DNA of 64,000 nt, from the NCBI RefSeq assembly GCF_947305955.1, contig NZ_CAMZFB010000012.1, positions 1 to 64,000 of the forward strand, written 5' to 3'. Under the pieces are notes generated by a model, which saw only the letters and a program-made list of their open reading frames with translations, had not been told where the DNA came from and searched no databases. The DNA comes from an uncultured Brevundimonas sp. GTDB taxonomy: Bacteria; Pseudomonadota; Alphaproteobacteria; Caulobacterales; Caulobacteraceae. The position numbers and the translations under genes are program-made. Below, piece after piece: positions 33,511 through 42,079 of the stretch. Numbering within the stretch: the stretch's first letter is position 1; each line of letters starts with the position of its first letter.

Positions 33511-36324
33511 ATGAAGCGCATCAAACCATCTGCGGGCCTGACGGCCCTGCTTCTCGCCGGGACCTGCCTGACGGCACCCCTCTTTATGCCTCATATGGCC
33601 GTGGCAGAGGTGGCTGCGGAAGCGTCATCGCCTGTAGCCGGTCCGCTTAGCCCCGCCGTGGCCGGCGTGACCGCGCCCAAGGACTTTTTCCCGCAGGAGC
33701 CGGGGTCGGACTATTATCTGGCCAACTACAGCCAGTACGAAGCCTATCTGAAGCTGCTGGCCGAGCAGTCGGACCGGATGAAGCTGGAAAGCTTCGGCAC
33801 GACGGAGGAGGGGCGCACCCAGTGGATGGCGATTGTTTCCACGCCGGAAAACCTCGCCAATCTGGACCGCTATAAGGATATTGCCCGCCGTCTGGCCAAG
33901 GCCGAGGGCGTAACCGAAGAAGAGGCCCGCCAACTGGCCGCCGAGGGCAAGTCGGTGGTCTGGATCGATGCCGGTCTGCACGCCACCGAAACGGTGACGA
34001 CCCAAGGCCAGATCCACGTCCTTTACCGTTTGCTGACGGGTCAGGATGCAGAGACCCTGCGCACGCTGGATGACACCATCCTGCTGTTCGGCCACGTCAA
34101 TCCGGATGGTCTGGAGCTGGTCGCCGACTGGTACATGCGCAAGGAAAACCCGCAGGAGCGTTCGTTCCGCGACCTGCCGCGCCTGTACCAGAAGTACACC
34201 GGTCACGATAACAACCGCGATTCCTACATGGTCTCGCAGGCCGAGACCGAGAACGTGAACCGCATCCACTATCGCGAGTGGTTCCCGCAGATCGTCTATA
34301 ACCAGCACCAGACCGGCCCGCGTGGTATGGTGGTGTACATCCCGCCGTTCCGCGATCCTTTCAACTACAACCTCGACAGTCTGGTGATGAACCTGACCAG
34401 CGAGCTGGGCACCACCATGCACAGCCGTCTGGTCTCGGAAGGCAAGGCGGGTTCGGGCTCGAACTCGGTCGGGGCCTATTCGACGTGGCACAACGGCATG
34501 GTCCGCTCCACGCCCTACTACCACAACACCATCGGCATCCTGACCGAGATCATCGGTGGTCCGACGCCGGAACAGATCGCTCTGGTTCCCGAGCATCAGC
34601 TGGCCCGCAATGATGTGCCGCTGCCGATCACGCCGCGCACATGGCATCTGCGGGATACGGTGGAATATCAGTGGAGCTTGAACCGCGCGATCATCGACTA
34701 TGCGTCGCGCAACAAGGAACGCCTGCTGTTCAACATCTGGCGCATGGGCCAGAACGCCATCGAGCGCGGCTCGACCGACACCTGGCAGGTGACGCCGACC
34801 TTGGTGGACCAGATGAAGGCCGCCGCGGGCGAGAACGCCCGTACCGCCGATCCGGCATTGCTGGACACCATTGTCCGCACCGCCGAAAACCGCATGCCGC
34901 GCGGCTATATCATCAACCCTCAGACCCAGCGCGACCTGCCGGCCACGGTGGCCTTCCTCAACACGCTGATCAAGAACGGCGTGGACGTGGAGGTGGCCGA
35001 GCGCCCGTTCACCGTCAACGGCACCCGCTATCCGGCGGGCAGCTATGTGGTGAAGACGGCGCAGTCCTATCGCCCGCACGTGCTGGACATGTTCGAGCCG
35101 CAGGATCACCCCCACAACACCGAATATCCGGGCGGCCCGCCCAAGCTGCCGTATGACGTGGCGGGCTATACGCTGGCCTTCCAGATGGGCGTGAGCTTCG
35201 ACCGCATTCAGGACGGCTTTGAAGCTCCGACCGTCAAGGCTGCAGACGTTCTGGCTCCGCCGCCGGGACGTGTGATCGGCAATGGCCGTGCAGGCTTTGT
35301 GATCGGCCACGAAGAGAACAACAGCTTCATCCTGACCAACCGCCTGCTGGCGGCGGGCATCCAGCCGGAATGGATCGAACAGTCGGTCCGTGCCAATGGC
35401 GAGACGCTGGGCGCAGGTGCCATCTGGGTTCCGGCTTCGGAACAGGCTGCGGCCATCATCCGCGAGGCGGTCGGCCCGCTGGGTATTGACGCCCATGCCG
35501 TGTCGCGCCGTCCGGCCGGTGAGGGCATGGCCCTGAAGCCTGTTCGTGTCGGTCTGGTGGACCGTTACGGCGGTGTGATGTCGTCGGGTTGGACCCGCTT
35601 CCTGCTGGAACGCTACGAGTTCCCGTTCGAGGTCGTCTATCCGCAGGCGCTGGATACCGAGGACCTGAACGCCAAATACGACGTGTTGGTTTTCACCGAC
35701 ACGGTCGCGCCCGCGCTGGACCATCCGGCCTATCGCCAGACCAACCCCTATCCGCAGCCCAAGCCTGAAACCGTCCCCGCCGAAATGCGCGGCTGGCTGG
35801 GCGAGGTGACGGCAGAGACGACCGTGCCCCGCATCGCCGAGTTCGCCCGCAAGGGTGGCACGGTGGTGACCATCGGCAACTCCAACCGTCTGGCACACCT
35901 GTTGGGCGCGCCGATCGAGCCGGCTCTGGTCAAGACCGAGGGCGAGCGTGTGCGTCCGCTGCCGAACACCGAGTTCTTCCTTCCGGGGTCGATCCTGTCG
36001 GCCAAGGTCGAGACGGCCAGCCCGCTGGCCTATGGCATGCCGGAACGGGCCGATGTTTTCTTCAACAACGGCCAGACCTTCCGCGTGACGGGTGAGGGCG
36101 CACGCACCGTCGTCAGCTTCGACAGCGATGCGCCGCTGCGCAGCGGCTGGGCCCACAATCAGGAAATCCTGAAGGACACCAGCGCCGTGGTCGAAGTCGA
36201 TCTGGGTGAGGGCAAGCTGTTCGCTTATGGCGCGGAGGTCATCCAGCGCGCCCAGCCGCACGGCACCTTCCGCCTGTTCTTCAACGGCCTGCTGTACGGT
36301 CCGGCCAGCGCCAACCGCGACTGA
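33511..36324 (+). CDS. Secreted M14-family metallocarboxypeptidase
   Basis: I chose ATG 33511, preceded by GAGGGG, over the in-frame ATG at 33469. The 937-residue protein has a signal peptide (about 1-32, ending MAVAEV). An M14 zinc carboxypeptidase domain follows with zinc ligands H157 and E160 (GLHATET), third His H266 (NQHQTG) and catalytic Glu E346 (ILTEIIG). A long C-terminal region of about 500 residues, including a class-I-glutamine-amidotransferase-like segment, is characteristic of large bacterial M14 proteins. It works in the periplasm and probably trims peptides before the ABC importer encoded divergently takes them up. Confidence 0.9.
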   Translation: MKRIKPSAGLTALLLAGTCLTAPLFMPHMAVAEVAAEASSPVAGPLSPAVAGVTAPKDFFPQEPGSDYYLANYSQYEAYLKLLAEQSDRMKLESFGTTEEGRTQWMAIVSTPENLANLDRYKDIARRLAKAEGVTEEEARQLAAEGKSVVWIDAGLHATETVTTQGQIHVLYRLLTGQDAETLRTLDDTILLFGHVNPDGLELVADWYMRKENPQERSFRDLPRLYQKYTGHDNNRDSYMVSQAETENVNRIHYREWFPQIVYNQHQTGPRGMVVYIPPFRDPFNYNLDSLVMNLTSELGTTMHSRLVSEGKAGSGSNSVGAYSTWHNGMVRSTPYYHNTIGILTEIIGGPTPEQIALVPEHQLARNDVPLPITPRTWHLRDTVEYQWSLNRAIIDYASRNKERLLFNIWRMGQNAIERGSTDTWQVTPTLVDQMKAAAGENARTADPALLDTIVRTAENRMPRGYIINPQTQRDLPATVAFLNTLIKNGVDVEVAERPFTVNGTRYPAGSYVVKTAQSYRPHVLDMFEPQDHPHNTEYPGGPPKLPYDVAGYTLAFQMGVSFDRIQDGFEAPTVKAADVLAPPPGRVIGNGRAGFVIGHEENNSFILTNRLLAAGIQPEWIEQSVRANGETLGAGAIWVPASEQAAAIIREAVGPLGIDAHAVSRRPAGEGMALKPVRVGLVDRYGGVMSSGWTRFLLERYEFPFEVVYPQALDTEDLNAKYDVLVFTDTVAPALDHPAYRQTNPYPQPKPETVPAEMRGWLGEVTAETTVPRIAEFARKGGTVVTIGNSNRLAHLLGAPIEPALVKTEGERVRPLPNTEFFLPGSILSAKVETASPLAYGMPERADVFFNNGQTFRVTGEGARTVVSFDSDAPLRSGWAHNQEILKDTSAVVEVDLGEGKLFAYGAEVIQRAQPHGTFRLFFNGLLYGPASANRD

Positions 36325-36349
36325 TCCGTCCGTTTGCACGATGGATTTA

Positions 36350-36376
36350 GGGGGCTGCTTCGGTGGCCCCCTTTTT
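36350..36376 (+). terminator. Intrinsic terminator after the M14 peptidase
   Basis: GGGGGC (36350-36355) and GCCCCC (36366-36371) enclose a C-TTCG-G tetraloop extension and are followed by TTTTT (36372-36376). Confidence 0.9.
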
Positions 36377-36463
36377 CGTGTGGTGCCGCCCTCAAATAGA
36401 AGCTTGCTTTACAAGACTGACTATCGCACTCTTTCGTTTGAATAACGGTGGAGGATTGGCGTC

Positions 36464-37684
36464 ATGGTCTATGTTCTGGGCGGATGGCAGAGCGATTTCT
36501 CGCGCAACTGGGCGCGGGAAGGGATGGAAGTCTCGGACGGTTTTGCCGAGGCACTGAACCACGGACTGGACGCCGCCAAACTGGACCCAACAGAGATCGA
36601 AGTGGGCCACGTCGGCAATTTCGTCGGCGAGCTGTTCTGCCACCAGGGCATGATGGGGGGCCTGTTCGCCCAGACGGACCGTCGTTTTGACGGCATGCCG
36701 ACCGCCCGTCACGAAGCGGCCTGTGCATCGGGTTCCTTGGCCATCATGGCTGCAATGGCCGATATCGAGGCCGGACGCTATGACGTGGCCTGCGCCATCG
36801 GTCTGGAGATGATGCGGAACGTGCCGGGCAAGCTGGCTGCCGAGCATCTGGGGGCGGCCGCATGGCATGGCCACGAGTTTCAGGATGCCGCCTATGTGTG
36901 GCCGCGCGCCTTCTCGGACGTCGGCGACGTCTATCAGGAACGGTTCGGCATCAAACGCGAGCATCTGGCTGAGATCGCGCGGATCAATTTCGGCAATGCC
37001 AAGCGCAACCCCAACGCCCAGACGCGCGGCTGGGCCTTTACGGATGCCAGTTTCACCGATGACGATGAAGCCAATCCGGTAATCGAGGGCAATATCCGCC
37101 GTCAGGACTGCGGTCAGGTGACGGATGGCGCGGCTGTGGTCTTCCTCGCCTCGGAGCGCAAGGCTGCCGAGTATGCCCGCAAGCACGGGCTGCGCCTTGA
37201 AGACCTGCCGCGCATCAAGGGCTGGGGCCATACGGGCGCGCCGATGAGCCTTCGCTCCAAGCTGGAAGTTCAGGACGAAGAGGGCTGGATCTTCCCGCAC
37301 GTGAAGAAGGCGGGCGAGGATGCCCGTCGCCGTGCGGGTATTGCCGATGTGTGGGGAATCGATGCCGTCGAGACGCACGACTGCTTCACCACCACCGAAT
37401 ACATGGCCATCGAACACCTGGGCCTGACCAAGGCGGGCGAGGCGTGGAAGGCCATCGAGGACGGCACGATCGATTTTGACGGCAAGCTGCCGTTCAACCC
37501 GTCCGGCGGTCTGATCGGTCTTGGCCACCCCGTCGGCGCGACCGGCGTGCGCATGGTTCTGGATGCCGCCAAACAGGTGACGGGCACTGCCGGAGACTAT
37601 CAGGTCGAGGGCGCGAAGAACGTCCAGACCCTGAACATCGGCGGATCGACCACCACTACGGTCAGCTTCGTTGTCGGAACCTGA
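36464..37684 (+). CDS. SCP2-type thiolase / acetyl-CoA acetyltransferase family protein
   Basis: The 406-residue protein belongs to the SCP-x/SCP2 thiolase branch. The acyl-accepting C87 is in RHEAACASGSLAIM, and the C-terminal motifs are ETHDCFTTTEYMA (with the HDCF replacing NEAF), GGLIGLGHPVGATGVRM and a closing GGSTTTTVSFV. It should cleave or form a 3-ketoacyl-CoA in the cytoplasm. GGTGGAGG just before ATG 36464 is a strong ribosome-binding site. It is followed by an acyl-CoA synthetase, suggesting CoA-dependent side-chain or ring-cleavage-product degradation. Confidence 0.88.
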   Translation: MVYVLGGWQSDFSRNWAREGMEVSDGFAEALNHGLDAAKLDPTEIEVGHVGNFVGELFCHQGMMGGLFAQTDRRFDGMPTARHEAACASGSLAIMAAMADIEAGRYDVACAIGLEMMRNVPGKLAAEHLGAAAWHGHEFQDAAYVWPRAFSDVGDVYQERFGIKREHLAEIARINFGNAKRNPNAQTRGWAFTDASFTDDDEANPVIEGNIRRQDCGQVTDGAAVVFLASERKAAEYARKHGLRLEDLPRIKGWGHTGAPMSLRSKLEVQDEEGWIFPHVKKAGEDARRRAGIADVWGIDAVETHDCFTTTEYMAIEHLGLTKAGEAWKAIEDGTIDFDGKLPFNPSGGLIGLGHPVGATGVRMVLDAAKQVTGTAGDYQVEGAKNVQTLNIGGSTTTTVSFVVGT

Positions 37685-37762
37685 AGCCCCACAGCAGGGG
37701 CGTTTGAAAAGTGAACCTGACATCGCTCGCTTAACGAAGCGTTGCAGGGTGGGGAGGAAAGA

Positions 37763-37819
37763 ATGAGAACGATTTCGAGGGTTGTCACGGGTTTTGAGAC
37801 AAACGGGGAGGGCGCGTGA
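37763..37819 (+). CDS. 18-residue leader peptide coupled to the acyl-CoA synthetase
   Basis: An ATG at 37763, preceded by an excellent Shine-Dalgarno (GGGGAGGAAAG), opens an 18-codon frame coding MRTISRVVTGFETNGEGA. Its TGA (37817-37819) shares the A with the synthetase ATG (37819). The peptide has no run of one regulatory amino acid, so classical attenuation is unlikely; translational coupling is the simplest role. Confidence 0.4.
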   Translation: MRTISRVVTGFETNGEGA

Positions 37820-39618
37820 TGGGCGTCGTTTCGCCTCTGGGATTGACCGCCGAAGACATCGCCAAGGCACCGCTGCGCGATGCCGCGCTGCTGCCGGTCG
37901 ATCTGGATGTGCGCAAGGAAGCCGACGGGACTATCTATCTGAAGTCGCGCATTCCGGTTGTGCCCTATGACTTCAACATGCCGCGTCTGTTCGCCCGTAT
38001 GGCAGAACAACAGGGCGACAAACCGGCCCTGATGCGCCGCGCGGCGGGGGGCGGCGACTGGCAGGCGATAAGCTATCGACAGCTCAAGCGCGACTGCGAC
38101 GGCTTTACCCAGTGGCTTTTGGATCAGGGCGGCGATGGCACGGTGTTTCTGGTGTCGTCCAACTCACCTTTATTCTCGACCGTGACCTACGGCGGGTGGG
38201 CGTCGGGGCGGGCAGTTTGTCCGGCCAGCCCGATGATGGTGGCGCTGGGCGGCGATCTGGGTCGTCTGCGCCATGTGATCGGCAAGGCCAAGCCGTCCGT
38301 CATCCTGGCCGAAACCGCAGGCATCGCCGCGGCGATCTCGTCGGTGGATATCGGTGATGCGGTGCTGATCTGCGGCGAGCCGTTCGAGGGCGCGCAGTTG
38401 CTGGCCGATGTGGTGGCTACAGAACCTACGCCTGCCGTCGAGGCTTCCATTGAAGGGCTGAAGGAAGACGGGGTGGCGGCCTATATGCTGACCTCCGGCT
38501 CAACCGGATTGCCCAAGCTGACGGTGCTCACGCTGGGCGCGCTGGCGGCAAATACCGCCGAGTGCAAACAGACGGTTGGTAAGGCTGCGGGCTGGAACGA
38601 GGTCATGCTGGACTGGCTGCCTTGGCACCACGCGGCGGGGGCCTATGTGATGCGGACCACCCTGATGGAGGGCGGGACCTTCTACATCGATGACGGTAAG
38701 CCCATGCCCGGCCTGTTCGACACCTCGATCCGGAACCTGACCGAGATCAGCGTTGGCTATTACAACAATGTGCCGCTGGGTTACGTCATGCTGGCCGATG
38801 CGCTGGAAACCCATCCGGAGATGCGCAGGAACTTCTTCTCGCGCATGAAGATGATGCTGTTTGGCGGAGCGGGGCTGTCCCAGGCTGTGTTCGATCGTCT
38901 TCAGGCCTGTGCGGTTGAGGCTTGCGGCTACCGTGTCATGCTGACCAGCGGCTATGGCTCCACCGAAACGGGATCGGCCATTACCGTCACCCACTATGAG
39001 ACTGACAAGGTGGGTTTGGGCCTGCCGGTGCCGGGGGTGACGATCAAGCTGGTGCCACAGGGCGACCGCTATGAGCTGCGCGCCAAGGGCAAGAGCCTCG
39101 CGCTCGGCTATCTGGACGAGCCCCAAAAAACCGCCGAAGCCTTTGACGAGGAAGGTTATTATCGCTCTGGCGATCTGTGCGTTTTTCATGATCCGAACAA
39201 GCCCGAACTGGGGCTGGCTTTTGCGGGCCGCGCCGCCGAGGAGTTCAAGCTACTGAGCGGGGCTTGGGTCTATGGCGGGCACATGCGCGAGCAGATCATC
39301 CGCCACCTTGATCCGCTGGCGCTGGATTTGGTGCTGTGTGACGAAAATCGGCCCTATCTGACGGCGATGATTTGGACCAAGGCCCCGAACGCCGAAGTCG
39401 AGATTGTCGAACGGCTGAAACAGTTCAACGCGACACAGTCGGCGGGCAACCGTATCCGACGCGTGCTGTTCCCGTCCGCGCCGCCTAATCCGAACGCGCA
39501 CGAGCTGTCGGACAAGGGCACGGTCAACCGCCGCGCTGTGATGGATAACCGTCCCGATCTGGTCGAGCGTCTGTTCGCCGAGCAACCGGACGAGGGCGTC
39601 CATATTCTGGAGGCCTGA
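37819..39618 (+). CDS. Acyl-CoA synthetase, feruloyl-CoA synthase type
   Basis: This is a 599-residue adenylate-forming enzyme. Phosphate loop YMLTSGSTGLPKLTV lies at about 218-232, a second motif YGSTETGSAIT near 379-389 and the YRSGDLC hinge-region Asp near 450. The C-terminus departs from the usual acyl-CoA synthetase lysine motif, as in feruloyl-CoA synthase relatives. It makes a CoA thioester from a carboxylic acid and ATP. ATG 37819 is preferred over GTG 37816 because GGGGAGGG lies at a good distance and the leader stop overlaps it. A ferulate-like or other aromatic acid is the best guess for substrate. Confidence 0.87.
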   Translation: MGVVSPLGLTAEDIAKAPLRDAALLPVDLDVRKEADGTIYLKSRIPVVPYDFNMPRLFARMAEQQGDKPALMRRAAGGGDWQAISYRQLKRDCDGFTQWLLDQGGDGTVFLVSSNSPLFSTVTYGGWASGRAVCPASPMMVALGGDLGRLRHVIGKAKPSVILAETAGIAAAISSVDIGDAVLICGEPFEGAQLLADVVATEPTPAVEASIEGLKEDGVAAYMLTSGSTGLPKLTVLTLGALAANTAECKQTVGKAAGWNEVMLDWLPWHHAAGAYVMRTTLMEGGTFYIDDGKPMPGLFDTSIRNLTEISVGYYNNVPLGYVMLADALETHPEMRRNFFSRMKMMLFGGAGLSQAVFDRLQACAVEACGYRVMLTSGYGSTETGSAITVTHYETDKVGLGLPVPGVTIKLVPQGDRYELRAKGKSLALGYLDEPQKTAEAFDEEGYYRSGDLCVFHDPNKPELGLAFAGRAAEEFKLLSGAWVYGGHMREQIIRHLDPLALDLVLCDENRPYLTAMIWTKAPNAEVEIVERLKQFNATQSAGNRIRRVLFPSAPPNPNAHELSDKGTVNRRAVMDNRPDLVERLFAEQPDEGVHILEA

Positions 39619-39676
39619 CGGCCTTTCCTGAAAAACTGTCAAACATATCTGGCCGTGACGCGGCCAAGGGGGAGTG

Positions 39677-40483
39677 ATGCTGCCTGAAGTTCTGAGGATA
39701 CTTCTGATCAATGTCGGTGTAGCGGTGGCGGGTTTCGCGCTGGTCTGGACCATTTCTTTGAAGTTGAAAGACCCGACCATTGTGGACGCTTATTGGGGAC
39801 TGGGTACAGTGGTGCTGGCTATTTCCACCTTTATCCAGTCGGATGGGCCTCTGTTGCGAAATGCCTTGCTGACGGGGATTTGCGCGGCGTGGGGTGTGCG
39901 CCTGTTCGGCTATATGATCTGGCGCTGGCGGGTGCATGGTGCCGACCGCCGCTATGAGCGACTTTATGAAAAGGTGAAGGAAACCAAGGGTTGGAGCTTT
40001 GGCTTTTTCACTCTGGTGTCCATCTGCGTGACGCAGGCACCGCTACAGTTCCTGATGTCGCTTCCGGTCCAACTGGGCCAGATCAACCGCACACCGGATG
40101 TGGGCGTGATCGGATGGATCGGCGTTGCCATCGCGGTATTTGGCTTGATCTTCGAGATCATTGCCGACGGGCAACTGGCCAGGTTCAAGCTGAAGCCAGA
40201 GAACAAGGGCAAGGTCATGCAGTCGGGACTGTGGCGCTATAGCCGTCACCCCAACTATTTCGGCGAGAGCCTTTTCTGGTGGGGGCTGTTCCTGATCGCG
40301 GCGGAAACCACGACAGGCCTGTTCGCCATTGTCGGTCCGGCCTTCCTGACGTGGACCCTGATGAAGTGGTCGGGCGCACCGACGATGGAATACCGTATGC
40401 GTAAGACCAAGCCGGAGTATGCCGACTATATCGCGCGCACCTCCGGCTTTGTGCCGATGCCGCCCAAGAAGGTGGAAGCCTGA
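39677..40483 (+). CDS. DUF1295 family membrane protein (steroid 5-alpha-reductase-like)
   Basis: The 268-residue integral membrane protein has about six to seven helices and the C-terminal signature LWRYSRHPNYFGESLFWWG, shared by DUF1295, isoprenylcysteine methyltransferases and steroid 5-alpha-reductases. Bacterial DUF1295 proteins are uncharacterised, though the fold binds NADPH or SAM at the C-terminal motif. AAGGGGGAG lies just before ATG 39677. It follows the synthetase by 58 bases and probably shares its transcript. Confidence 0.85.
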   Translation: MLPEVLRILLINVGVAVAGFALVWTISLKLKDPTIVDAYWGLGTVVLAISTFIQSDGPLLRNALLTGICAAWGVRLFGYMIWRWRVHGADRRYERLYEKVKETKGWSFGFFTLVSICVTQAPLQFLMSLPVQLGQINRTPDVGVIGWIGVAIAVFGLIFEIIADGQLARFKLKPENKGKVMQSGLWRYSRHPNYFGESLFWWGLFLIAAETTTGLFAIVGPAFLTWTLMKWSGAPTMEYRMRKTKPEYADYIARTSGFVPMPPKKVEA

Positions 40484-40491
40484 TACGAAAA

Positions 40492-40519
40492 GGGGGCGGC
40501 CTTCCCCAAGGCCGCCCCC
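40492..40519. terminator. Bidirectional terminator
   Basis: GGGGGCGGCCTT (40492-40503) and AAGGCCGCCCCC (40508-40519) form a perfect 12-bp stem with loop CCCC. AAAA at 40488-40491 gives a U-tract for the minus-strand dioxygenase transcript; the plus side has none. Confidence 0.85.
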
Positions 40520-40544
40520 GTTCGCCCCTGTGTGGTTCAGCCCG

Positions 40545-42026
40545 TCAGGCCGAGACCACACCATCGCGGATATAGGCCCGATCGGCCCAGCAGGCGTGGG
40601 TGCCGCTGGAGATCTTGTGCGGCAGGGCAATGCGGCACACGGGACCTTCCTCGAACTTCTTGCAGTCCACGAGGATGCATTCGGACGTGCCGGCATTCTC
40701 GTCGATGATGAAGCTAATCAGATAGCCATCATCCTCGTCCTTGGCGTTGATGCGCGGGACAAAGGGGCTTTCGCTTGCATAGCGACCATCCGGCAGGGTG
40801 ATCTGCCAGCTTTCGCCGGTTTCCAGATCGTGTTTGACGAAGCCGTTGAACAGGAACCAGCCCGGCTTGGTCGTCGTCGAATAGCAATAGCGGTTCTTGC
40901 GACCGGCATAGCGGTTGTTGATGACGCCGAACTCCAGCACGCGGTCGTCGAGGTGCCCCTCGGTCGTCTCGCTGGTCTTCAGGTTGAAGCGCCAGCGGTG
41001 CAGTTTGGATTTGAAGCTGTGCTCGTCCAGATAGGCCATCATCCGGTCCATACCCTTGGGCGCGCCTTCCAGCGGCTCGGGCATGGGCACTTCCTGGAAG
41101 TAGCCGTCCATGACGATCTCGTCGCCTTCCTCATAGGCATTGAGGAAGTGCAGCACATAGGTCGGGTCCGCCTCGAACCAGCGGATGTCCTTTTCGGTGC
41201 CATAGCGCGGGATGACGGCAAAGCGCGACGGCAGGTCGTGCATGCGGGCCGCGTGATAGCCCTTCTCCAGCAGGCCTTCGTCCCAGAACAACGGGAAGTC
41301 GTTCAGGATCGAATAGTTCTCCGAGAAGATCATGTCGTGCGGCAGGCGCGGACCGGGCAGGGGGATCGGGGTGTAGTGGACCTGCTTCCCGTCCTTGTTG
41401 ATCACGCCATAGTGCATGTAGGGCGCGTGCTTCGAATAGTTGAAGAACAGCATCTCGCCGGTGCGTTCATCGGTCTTGGGGTGGGCCGATACGCCGTCCA
41501 GCGGAACCCACGGAGCGGTACCCAGCTGTTCCATGGTTTCGGGGTCCAGCATGTAGGCTTCGCCGCACTGGTAGAAGGTCGAGATGGCCTTGCCGTTGTG
41601 GATCACCACGTCGGTGGAGGATGAGTCCTTCAGGCTTTCGTGCGCACCGAAGCCGGGGCGCTTGGACGTGCCCGGACCATCCTGGATGCCGCCCCACAGC
41701 GACCCCTCGGCGATCTGTTCGGCCACAAAGCCGCGGGTGCGGACAAAGCGGTTGCGATAGTCGGCCTTACCGTTCTGGATGCTGATCTGGTGCAGCATGC
41801 CGTCACCGTCGAACGGGTGATAGCGGCCCAGCGGCTGGTGTACGGGGTTTTCGGTATTACGCAGATAGACCCCGTCGATATCGGTCGGGATCTCGCCCTC
41901 GATCACATCAAGATCAAGCGCGGTGACTTCCTCCCACTGCGGGGTCCACGGGCCCGTCATATACGGGTGGTTCGTGGGCTGAAGCGTGGTTTTAACAGGT
42001 TCCAGACGCGTGACTTTCATATCCAT
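40545..42026 (-). CDS. Carotenoid-cleavage-dioxygenase family protein (lignostilbene dioxygenase-like)
   Basis: The 493-residue enzyme matches the retinal pigment epithelium/carotenoid oxygenase family. The four iron-binding histidines are identifiable: H182 (VSAHPKTD), H230 (LPHDMIF), H293 (YVLHFLNAYEEGDEIV) and H477 (GTHACWAD). The start MDMKVTRLEP, the GVYLRNTENP segment and GRYHPFDGDGMLH are typical. In sphingomonads and caulobacters such enzymes cleave lignostilbenes or apocarotenoids to aldehydes. It lies directly downstream of the tandem-HxlR regulator, with a palindrome between them. ATG at residue 3 is an alternative start. Confidence 0.92.
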   Translation of the reverse strand: MDMKVTRLEPVKTTLQPTNHPYMTGPWTPQWEEVTALDLDVIEGEIPTDIDGVYLRNTENPVHQPLGRYHPFDGDGMLHQISIQNGKADYRNRFVRTRGFVAEQIAEGSLWGGIQDGPGTSKRPGFGAHESLKDSSSTDVVIHNGKAISTFYQCGEAYMLDPETMEQLGTAPWVPLDGVSAHPKTDERTGEMLFFNYSKHAPYMHYGVINKDGKQVHYTPIPLPGPRLPHDMIFSENYSILNDFPLFWDEGLLEKGYHAARMHDLPSRFAVIPRYGTEKDIRWFEADPTYVLHFLNAYEEGDEIVMDGYFQEVPMPEPLEGAPKGMDRMMAYLDEHSFKSKLHRWRFNLKTSETTEGHLDDRVLEFGVINNRYAGRKNRYCYSTTTKPGWFLFNGFVKHDLETGESWQITLPDGRYASESPFVPRINAKDEDDGYLISFIIDENAGTSECILVDCKKFEEGPVCRIALPHKISSGTHACWADRAYIRDGVVSA

Positions 42027-42048
42027 TCCCCATTGGTATGGATATCAG

Positions 42049-42061
42049 CTAACACTGTTAG
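42049..42061. promoter_or_regulatory. 13-bp palindrome before the carotenoid-type dioxygenase
   Basis: CTAACACTGTTAG is a perfect CTAACA/TGTTAG inverted repeat around a central C, 22 bases upstream of the dioxygenase ATG. It is a candidate operator for the tandem-HxlR regulator encoded just upstream. Confidence 0.5.
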
Positions 42062-42079
42062 TCTGTTTATGCAAGCGAC

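Noticed and set aside
33625..36339. 904-codon open frame antisense to the M14 peptidase
   Set aside because: Product is rich in His, Arg, Gln and Asp with no domain or signal; it mirrors the codon bias of the sense gene, which has a full catalytic motif set.
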